14,555 nucleotides of DNA. It comes from an uncultured Eubacteriales bacterium. GTDB taxonomy: Bacteria; Bacillota; Clostridia; Oscillospirales; CAG-272. Shown piece after piece: positions 8,042 through 13,222 of this stretch. Each line of letters opens with the position of its first letter. The stretch's first letter is position 1. A program made the translations under genes and the position numbers. The stretch is taken from NCBI GenBank assembly GCA_900546315.1, contig URCP01000073.1, positions 1 to 14,555 of the forward strand, given 5' to 3'. The notes below the pieces were generated by a model that was given only the letters and a program-made list of their open reading frames with translations, was not told where the DNA came from and ran no database searches.

Positions 8042-8644
8042 ATGAACGATCCATACAAAGTACTAGGCGTCCCGCGCGACGCCACAGATGAAGAGATCAA
8101 GAAGGCGTACCGCGAGCTCGCGAGAAAATACCACCCGGACAACTACGTGAACAATCCCCTGTCCGATCTCGTCGAGGAAAAGATGAAGGAGATCAACGAG
8201 GCGTACGACACGATCCAGAAGGAGCGCGCCGCGAGAACAACCTCCGCGGACGGAACCTCCTACACGTCCGGCACATACGGCGACTACTCGAAGGTGAGAG
8301 AGCTTATAAACCAGAGCAGATTCTCCGAGGCGGAGCTGATACTCGACGCCGTGGGTCAGCAGAACCGCGGGGCTGAATGGAATTTTCTGAAAGGCTGTGT
8401 CCTCATCCAGCGCGGATGGTACTACGACGCGCAGAAATACCTCGAGACCGCCTGCTATCTCGACCCGACGAACGACGAGTACAAGATGGCGCTCAACCGC
8501 ATACGCTCGGACGTAGCGGGCTACGGCGGCGGATACAGAACAAGTCAGGGACTCGGGAACACGCCGTGCGACATCTGCTCGGGACTGATCTGCGCCGACT
8601 GTATGTGCGAGTGCTGCGGCGGAGACCTGATCTCCTGCTGTTAA
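8042..8644 (+). CDS. J-domain protein with TPR-like middle and C-terminal Cys cluster
   Basis: Product of 200 aa. Residues 3-62 are a J domain (DPYKVLGVPRDATDEEIKKAY in outline) with the essential HPD at 31-33, so it should stimulate the ATPase of a DnaK partner. Residues 84-155 have a helical, TPR-like pattern (SRFSEAELIL, GWYYDAQKYLETACYLDP). After a Gly-rich linker the last 25 residues hold nine Cys (176, 179, 184, 187, 189, 191, 192, 199, 200), a likely zinc site or thiol cluster. The G/F region and the four CxxCxGxG repeats of true DnaJ are missing, so this is a specialised co-chaperone, not DnaJ itself. The start was set at the ATG preceded by AGGAAAAGAGAG; an upstream in-frame ATG at 7841 lies inside the preceding gene and is rejected. 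It sits between the DUF5685 and membrane-protein genes, suggesting one shared process. Confidence 0.92.
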   Translation: MNDPYKVLGVPRDATDEEIKKAYRELARKYHPDNYVNNPLSDLVEEKMKEINEAYDTIQKERAARTTSADGTSYTSGTYGDYSKVRELINQSRFSEAELILDAVGQQNRGAEWNFLKGCVLIQRGWYYDAQKYLETACYLDPTNDEYKMALNRIRSDVAGYGGGYRTSQGLGNTPCDICSGLICADCMCECCGGDLISCC

Positions 8645-8657
8645 CCGGAGGAAACCG

Positions 8658-9230
8658 ATGAGAAACGCTCCATACAGCAGACCAAAAAAGAACAATACCG
8701 GCGCCGGAATGAAGAACTCAAAGAAGATCGCGCTCGCGGCGATCCTCTCGGCGCTCGGCGTCATTATACTGATGCTCGGGTCGGTCTTCACGATGCTTGA
8801 CCTCACTATGGTCGCCATGGCTTCACTGCTTGTGATGCTCGCGGTGATCGAGATCGGCGGGTTCTACCCGTATCTTGTGTGGCTTGTGACCGGGACGCTG
8901 TCGCTGCTGCTTCTGCCGTCGAAATTTCCGGCGCTTCTGTACGCGCTGTTCGGCGGGATCTACCCGATATTCAAGGCTATGTTCGAACGGCTCCACTATA
9001 TCGTGGCGTGGGTGCTGAAGCTCAGCTTCTTCAACTCAATGCTGACGCTGCTTATTTTCCTCAGCGAATATGTCTTCAACCTGCCGGACGCCGACCTCGG
9101 GTTCGGTTGGCTCGTCTACCTGCTGTGCAACGGCGTTTTCGTTCTCTACGACATCGCCTCGACACAGCTTATAACGCTGTACCTGATAAAGCTCAGAAAG
9201 ATGCTCGGGCTTAAAAACTTTTTCAAATAA
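8658..9230 (+). CDS. Six-helix membrane protein, ECF S-component-like, unknown function
   Basis: A 190-aa hydrophobic protein with a short basic N-terminus and about six TM segments (near residues 24-44, 48-67, 70-87, 90-105, 115-138 and 147-176). A GFYPYLVW plus LLLLPSKFPALLYALFGGIYPIFK region sits in the middle. The KKIALAAILSALG opening and the six-helix size are reminiscent of substrate-binding (S) components of ECF vitamin transporters, but this is a loose resemblance. I recall similar uncharacterised proteins beside DUF5685 and J-domain genes in other clostridia, which is from memory and unverified. GGAGG at 8647-8651 with 6-nt spacing fixes the start; the gap after the J-protein stop is only 13 nt. 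It is the last gene of the operon, and the terminator begins right at its stop codon. Confidence 0.8.
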   Translation: MRNAPYSRPKKNNTGAGMKNSKKIALAAILSALGVIILMLGSVFTMLDLTMVAMASLLVMLAVIEIGGFYPYLVWLVTGTLSLLLLPSKFPALLYALFGGIYPIFKAMFERLHYIVAWVLKLSFFNSMLTLLIFLSEYVFNLPDADLGFGWLVYLLCNGVFVLYDIASTQLITLYLIKLRKMLGLKNFFK

Positions 9231-9266
9231 AAAACGGAAGCACGGTATTGTCCATGCTTCCGTTTT
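9231..9266. terminator. Bidirectional intrinsic terminator between convergent genes
   Basis: AAAACGGAAGCA (9231-9242) and TGCTTCCGTTTT (9255-9266) form a perfect 12-bp inverted repeat around a 12-nt loop, with A-runs on one flank and T-runs on the other. It can stop the three-gene operon on the plus strand and the solute-binding protein gene on the minus strand, whose stop codon is only 9 nt away. Confidence 0.88.
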
Positions 9267-9274
9267 ATTATCGC

Positions 9275-10741
9275 TTATTCAGCGTCCCAGTTCGAGATGA
9301 ACTTCGCGATCTCGCTGTCGGCCTTGCTCTGTACAGCTGCGATCGTTGAAGTCAGCGGATCGTTGTGAATGATTATCGAGTCGAGCTTCGATCTGGTGGT
9401 ACCGAAATCGTAGATGCAGTTGAAGTCGAGGTAGACATTGTTGAATATAACGTCAAGCATCTCCGCGCCATGCTCATCACGGGTCATCTTCACCTTATAG
9501 GTGATGTCGTAAGCCTTCGGTCTGATGTTCTCATAGGAATAGCGCGCCATAGCCTCGGTTATGAAGCCGGAGAACTCAGGGTCAGCGTTGAGCGGGATAG
9601 CAGCAAACGCGTTTATCCACGGGTTGACGACAGAACGGTAATCCTTCTGGCTCTCATCGTACTTCGGCACCGGGAGGATATAGTAGTCGCTCTTCATTTC
9701 GCGCAGAGAATTCATCGAGGACTCGACGAAGTGCATCATCGCGATCGAACGGTTCTCGGTGAAGATCTTGCTGACATTGACTCCGCTGCCGCCGTACACG
9801 ATGTGCTGCGGGATGAGCTGCCGAATCTTCTCTACGACGTTTGCGGTGCGGTCGCCGGAGAAATCGATGACAATGTTCGATCCGCCGTCAGTGACGCTGC
9901 TGAGGTTGACGCCCGCGCCGCAGAGCAGCGACTGGGTCATAAGTCCGTGCATCTGAACCGCGAAGCCGAAGAAATCGTCGTTCTCATTATAGACATCGTC
10001 ATTGTTGAGGTCATCGTCCTTGTCCGCGACAACCTGGTTCAGCGCGTCGAAGGTCCACTTGCCGTCAAGAACGAGCGAAGCGAAATCCGTGTCGACCTGA
10101 TAGTCCTCGGCGAGGTCACGGTTGATATAGACGCAAGCCGGCATCTGGTACATGGTCGGCGTGATATCACCGGTCGTGAAGTACATCTTATTGTCAATGC
10201 GGAGGTTGTCGTACATATAATGGCTCCACCAGTTCTCGGTCAGAGAAAGGTAAGGAATGTCGCAGAGGTTCGCGAGAGAGCCGTCGGTAGCGAGCGAATC
10301 AAGGCATCCGCCCATGGCACGGGACATGATGAAATCATACTCACTGTCACCCGCGAGAACCGAGTTCTTCACGTTCGCGCAGCCGAGGTTCGAGTCGTTC
10401 GTCTCGATATAGTCGATCTTCACATTGTAGCGATCCTCGATGTAGATGTCACGCTCATAGAGGCTGTCGTTGATGATGTCGCCGTTCTCGGAGTCGCCCG
10501 GGATATTGACGTGTGCGGCGGGAGCTCCGTTGGAGTCGAGGAAGGTGAAGGTTCTGCCCTCGAAATTCCTGTCTCCGAGCTCTTCGAGCAGCGACTTCGG
10601 AGCCTCAGTATCCGACGCGGTGTTCTGTTCCGAGCCGCCGGACGCGGTCGTGTCGTTGCCGCCATTCGAGGATGTGTCCCCGCAGGACACGCTGAGGAGC
10701 AGCATCATGAGCGCCAATGACAGTGACAAAGTTCTTTTCAT
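9275..10741 (-). CDS. Extracellular solute-binding lipoprotein of a sugar-type ABC importer
   Basis: A 488-aa secreted protein. Residues 1-19 are a lipoprotein signal peptide (Lys-Arg, then a Leu/Met-rich core) ending in LLSVSC, so Cys20 should be lipidated; Ser at -3 is a little unusual. A Ser/Gly/Thr/Asn-rich linker (21-48) leads to the ligand-binding domain, which has the length and Trp/Tyr-rich segments (ENWWSHYMYDNL) of carbohydrate-binding family 1 proteins of clostridia. It would hand a ligand to an ABC permease at the membrane surface. No permease gene lies within the window, so it is an orphan or uses a permease encoded elsewhere. It is read from its own promoter and ends at the shared terminator. 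Ile codons are mostly ATC here, suggesting good expression. The ligand is unknown. A 451-codon ORF on the opposite strand is a shadow. Confidence 0.88.
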   Translation of the reverse strand: MKRTLSLSLALMMLLLSVSCGDTSSNGGNDTTASGGSEQNTASDTEAPKSLLEELGDRNFEGRTFTFLDSNGAPAAHVNIPGDSENGDIINDSLYERDIYIEDRYNVKIDYIETNDSNLGCANVKNSVLAGDSEYDFIMSRAMGGCLDSLATDGSLANLCDIPYLSLTENWWSHYMYDNLRIDNKMYFTTGDITPTMYQMPACVYINRDLAEDYQVDTDFASLVLDGKWTFDALNQVVADKDDDLNNDDVYNENDDFFGFAVQMHGLMTQSLLCGAGVNLSSVTDGGSNIVIDFSGDRTANVVEKIRQLIPQHIVYGGSGVNVSKIFTENRSIAMMHFVESSMNSLREMKSDYYILPVPKYDESQKDYRSVVNPWINAFAAIPLNADPEFSGFITEAMARYSYENIRPKAYDITYKVKMTRDEHGAEMLDVIFNNVYLDFNCIYDFGTTRSKLDSIIIHNDPLTSTIAAVQSKADSEIAKFISNWDAE

Positions 10742-10779
10742 TTTTTCTCTTCTTTCTTTTTCTTTCCGTGAAATATTCG

Positions 10780-10795
10780 CCCGGAAAAAACCGGG
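10780..10795 (-). promoter_or_regulatory. Short palindrome at the start of the solute-binding protein mRNA
   Basis: CCCGG (10780-10784) and CCGGG (10791-10795) flank six A residues. The repeat lies just at or after the predicted transcription start of the solute-binding protein gene. It could be a 5' stabilising hairpin or a repressor operator. No family consensus is recognised. Confidence 0.35.
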
Positions 10796-10803
10796 TACCT
10801 TTT

Positions 10804-10832
10804 ATTATAACATATTTCAAAGAATTTTTCTC
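10804..10832 (-). promoter_or_regulatory. Extended -10 promoter of the solute-binding protein gene
   Basis: On the minus strand TGTTATAAT gives a perfect TATAAT (10804-10809) with a TGn extension. The -35 position 17 bp away is only GAGAAA, so the promoter depends on the extended -10 and may need an activator. The start would be near 10797, leaving a leader of about 55 nt with a purine-rich ribosome site. The remainder of the gap to 11001 holds only the terminator-like hairpin at 10929-10966 and A/T-rich sequence. Confidence 0.6.
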
Positions 10833-10928
10833 ACACATTTTTTTGCTGTTCATGAAATTAAATGTAACAGAAGGGAAAACAAGGAACAACGTTTTTTTCT
10901 TAAGGAAACACTGAATAAAACGGGTCTT

Positions 10929-10966
10929 CACGAAAAAAAGCTTGGATTTATGGGCTTTTTCTCGTG
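10929..10966 (-). terminator. Likely intrinsic terminator of the alpha/beta hydrolase gene
   Basis: CACGAAAAAAAGC (10929-10941) pairs with GCTTTTTCTCGTG (10954-10966), one mismatch in 13 bp, loop of 12 nt. It lies about 35 nt past the stop of the hydrolase gene. Read on the minus strand the 3' arm includes seven T residues. The stem is A/T rich, so efficiency is uncertain; it would also form on the plus strand. Confidence 0.6.
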
Positions 10967-11001
10967 AACCCCCCTTAGATCAGTATTGTCTTAACTACAT
11001 A

Positions 11002-11742
11002 TCATCCGAACCGTGTATCCCCGCTCATGCTCTCCGGCAGCTCACCCATGACCGCTTCACGGACGAGCTCCGCGTGTTCCTCGAGCGCGTCTTCGCTTAT
11101 CACCTGCCAGTTCTCGTCACGGCGGTGGCGGAGCATCCATCTGTAAACCTCCGAGTTCGTGAAAGCGGGAGTCCAGCAGTCGTGCTCGCAGTCGGGGTAT
11201 ATCGTCAGCTTCGCCTCTGAACCAATTCGTTTCAGAGCCTTGTACATATCGATCGAGTTCGACACGTCAACCGACCCGTCGAGCGCCCCGTGGTGCGCCC
11301 AGACCGGAAGCCCCTTCATATAACCAGCCGCCCACGGCATTCCGCCTCCGCAGACCGGCATCACCGCCGCGAAAAGCTCCGCCCTGACTGTCGCCACCTG
11401 CCAGCAGGCGTATCCACCCATGCTTATCCCGCAGAGATAAACGCGCGAGCGGTCGACGTCCTCCCGCGCGACCAGCGTGTCGATCAGCGAGAGCAGCGTC
11501 TCACTGTACTCAAACCAGGTCTTCCCCGGGCACTGCGGCGCCGCGATGATGAACGGCAGCCTCACCCCGCGGTTTATCTCGCCGAGCGGACCTACCGCCG
11601 TGTCGGCGACAAGGCTGATGTCGTTTCCTCTTGTCCCCGCGCCGTGCAGATGTATCAGCAGCGGGAACTTCTTCCCTTCCTCGTAATCATCAGGATAGTT
11701 TATCACGTAATCGAGCGTTTTGTGGTGCAGTATTTCCTTCAT
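11002..11742 (-). CDS. Alpha/beta hydrolase, dienelactone-hydrolase/esterase type
   Basis: A 246-aa serine hydrolase without a signal peptide, so probably cytoplasmic. The full triad is visible: nucleophile Ser107 in GISMGG, Asp155 in HHGALDGSV, and His187 in CEHDCW. HLHGAGTRGN at 31-40 supplies the oxyanion-hole segment. This pattern is that of the dienelactone-hydrolase/prolyl-oligopeptidase-like esterases often annotated as 'dienelactone hydrolase' or phospholipase/carboxylesterase. Known relatives cleave esters of sugars or small acids; the substrate here cannot be assigned. The last 35 residues or so (from NWQVISED) are an acidic extra tail. It has its own promoter and terminator, so it is monocistronic. 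Its position next to a sugar-type binding protein suggests, weakly, a role with imported carbohydrate. Confidence 0.9.
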   Translation of the reverse strand: MKEILHHKTLDYVINYPDDYEEGKKFPLLIHLHGAGTRGNDISLVADTAVGPLGEINRGVRLPFIIAAPQCPGKTWFEYSETLLSLIDTLVAREDVDRSRVYLCGISMGGYACWQVATVRAELFAAVMPVCGGGMPWAAGYMKGLPVWAHHGALDGSVDVSNSIDMYKALKRIGSEAKLTIYPDCEHDCWTPAFTNSEVYRWMLRHRRDENWQVISEDALEEHAELVREAVMGELPESMSGDTRFG

Positions 11743-11799
11743 TGCTTGTCTTCCGTCCTGTTTTCTTTATTTTGTTGTCCTGTCGCGGACCATATGAAT

Positions 11800-11828
11800 A
11801 TTATATCTCATTTATTCCGGCAATGCAA
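11800..11828 (-). promoter_or_regulatory. Sigma-A promoter of the alpha/beta hydrolase gene
   Basis: Minus strand TTGCAT (11823-11828), 17-bp spacer, perfect TATAAT (11800-11805). The start near 11793 gives a leader of about 50 nt. It is divergent from the DUF1836 operon promoter some 60 bp away in the same 226-bp gap. Confidence 0.75.
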
Positions 11829-11886
11829 CAGTTCCGCGCAACTTTTTTGAAAATTCAGCTTATTACGGAAAATTTACATATGCCGC

Positions 11887-11915
11887 TTGACAATCACGTG
11901 ATTATGTGATATAAT
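11887..11915 (+). promoter_or_regulatory. Perfect-consensus sigma-A promoter of the DUF1836-NfeD-flotillin operon
   Basis: TTGACA (11887-11892), exactly 17 bp, TATAAT (11910-11915): both hexamers match consensus fully. A promoter this strong is usually held down by a repressor, which fits the inverted repeats that overlap it and the regulator gene that follows. Transcription would start near 11922. Confidence 0.88.
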
Positions 11916-11924
11916 CTTATTATA
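11893..11924 (+). promoter_or_regulatory. Operator-like inverted repeats within the promoter
   Basis: The spacer contains the perfect palindrome ATCACGTGAT (11893-11902), followed by a third half-site GTGAT (11906-11910). A second perfect repeat, TATAAT-CTT-ATTATA (11910-11924), covers the -10 box and the start point. Placement over the RNA polymerase site suggests repression, plausibly by the DUF1836 product. The binding protein is inferred, not shown. Confidence 0.5.
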
Positions 11925-11932
11925 CAGAACCA

Positions 11933-11971
11933 GCCCGCGCTGAGCGGGCGGAAAGGAAAAGTCATGTAATG
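11933..11971 (+). promoter_or_regulatory. Leader hairpin and start-stop codon pair before the DUF1836 gene
   Basis: A GC hairpin (GCCCGC, 11933-11938; GCGGGC, 11944-11949; 5-nt loop) stands just before AAAGGA (11952-11957). Two starts follow: ATG at 11964, which meets TAA at once, and the overlapping ATG at 11969 that opens the gene (ATGTAATG). The first ATG has the better Shine-Dalgarno spacing (6 nt against 11). Confidence 0.5.
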
Positions 11972-12556
11972 AAGCTTGAGATACAAACCTCGCTCATTCC
12001 GGGCACACGGATGGATAAGGAGCGAATGGGAAACGTCACCGGACTCGAGTTCCTAAATAAGATATTCTATATCACCGACGGCATAATGCTCTCACAGATA
12101 CGCGAGATATGCGGGATAGACGGCTCGACGCTGCAGAACTGGACGAAGCGCGGATGGGTCGCGAACTCGCACAACAAGAGATACAATATCGACCAGCTCT
12201 CGCGTATACTGATAATAAACATGATGCGCGAGTCGATGCAGCTCGAGAGGATCGCCGGGCTCCTCACCTACGTGAACGGAGTCGCGGGCGACAAATCGGA
12301 CGATATCATACCGGAGTCTGAGCTCTACGACTACCTGTGCCGGATAATCGACGAGCTGATGAACGACGAGGCGGGCGAAACACCAAGCCTCCGCGGGCTG
12401 ATCTCGAAGACGCTTGAAAGCTATGAGGAGCGTACGCCCGGCGCGAGACGCAGACTCGAGAACGCCTGCGAAATGATAATCTACGCGTATTTTTCGACTA
12501 TGGTCAGACAGAAGGCGAACAGTCTCTACGAGAATCTGTTTCCGGGACGCCAGTGA
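11969..12556 (+). CDS. DUF1836 domain transcriptional regulator (MerR-like HTH)
   Basis: A 195-aa protein with the DUF1836 layout. A MerR-like winged HTH covers about residues 35-105: ITDGIMLSQIREICGID, then STLQNWTKRGWV, NKRYNIDQLSRI and a helix with LERIAGLLTYVNG. A helical C-terminal part (115-195) probably dimerises or senses. The best-known relative is Bacillus subtilis YkrK, a repressor of the membrane protease gene htpX. The gene sits first in a run with NfeD and flotillin genes (35 nt gap to NfeD) behind a consensus promoter with inverted repeats, so it likely controls its own operon. An alternative is that it acts on unlinked targets. Codon use is native (many ATA and GGA). Confidence 0.87.
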   Translation: MKLEIQTSLIPGTRMDKERMGNVTGLEFLNKIFYITDGIMLSQIREICGIDGSTLQNWTKRGWVANSHNKRYNIDQLSRILIINMMRESMQLERIAGLLTYVNGVAGDKSDDIIPESELYDYLCRIIDELMNDEAGETPSLRGLISKTLESYEERTPGARRRLENACEMIIYAYFSTMVRQKANSLYENLFPGRQ

Positions 12557-12591
12557 TGCGTTGATATCTGACTTAAGAAAGGGATGATTTT

Positions 12592-13200
12592 ATGATCGGG
12601 TGGTGGAATGGTCTCACCGACCTGCAAAGGATATTCGCGCTCGTCGGAATACCGGCGACGCTGGTGCTCGTCGTTCAGACTATACTTCTGCTTTTCGGAC
12701 TCGGCGCTGGTCACGAGGACGGGTGCGACTGCGGATGCGACCTTGACGGCGACGGCATACCGGATGACCTTGAGGGCGGCTCGGACGACGGTCTGACGCT
12801 GTTTTCGGTGCGCGGGATCGTCGCTATGTTCTGCATCGCGGGATGGTCCGGGATAGTGTTCATAGACTTCGGGATGGGACAGGTCGAGGCGATACTGCTC
12901 GCTGTGCTCTGCGGGGTCGCGGCGCTGTTCGGGATGGCTTATCTCATGAAGTCGGTGCTTAAGCTGCAATCGAGCGGAAACCTACAGCTCGGGACAGCCG
13001 TCGGGAAGACCGGACAGGTCTACATCCCGATCCCGCCGAAGGGCGAAGGGCGCGGCAAGATAAACATAACCGTGCAGGACAGATACATAGAGGTGGACGC
13101 TATAACAGCGTCGGAGGATACGCTGAAGACCGGCGAGACCGTCCGTGTCATATCGACCGACGAAAACGGCCTCGTCATGGTCGAACGTGTAGTGAAATAA
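12592..13200 (+). CDS. NfeD-like membrane protein, flotillin partner, with EF-hand-like loop
   Basis: A 202-aa membrane protein with the short NfeD form: TM1 at about residues 12-38, a polar loop 39-68, TM2 71-92, TM3 95-118, and a C-terminal OB-fold NfeD domain at about 132-202 (GKTGQV, GKINITVQDRYIEVDAI in outline, TGETVRVI, LVMVERV). NfeD proteins are encoded next to flotillins (as in B. subtilis yuaF-yuaG) and are thought to work with them in membrane microdomains. That pairing is seen here, with the flotillin ATG 22 nt downstream. The loop contains CDCGC followed by a 12-residue Asp-rich segment with ligands D50, D52, D54, D58 and E61, the spacing of a calcium-binding EF-hand loop. The start is supported by AAGGGATG upstream. 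Confidence 0.88.
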   Translation: MIGWWNGLTDLQRIFALVGIPATLVLVVQTILLLFGLGAGHEDGCDCGCDLDGDGIPDDLEGGSDDGLTLFSVRGIVAMFCIAGWSGIVFIDFGMGQVEAILLAVLCGVAALFGMAYLMKSVLKLQSSGNLQLGTAVGKTGQVYIPIPPKGEGRGKINITVQDRYIEVDAITASEDTLKTGETVRVISTDENGLVMVERVVK

Positions 13201-13222
13201 TTTTATTTTAAGGAGATAGAAA

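Noticed and set aside
8063..8818. 251-codon open frame on the minus strand
   Set aside because: It crosses two genes of the plus-strand cassette, shows no family features and has no ribosome site.
9365..10720. 451-codon open frame on the plus strand opposite the solute-binding protein gene
   Set aside because: It lacks a ribosome site and any recognisable domain, and its Arg/Val/Asp-rich composition is the complement of the real gene's codon pattern. The minus-strand frame has a signal peptide, promoter and terminator.
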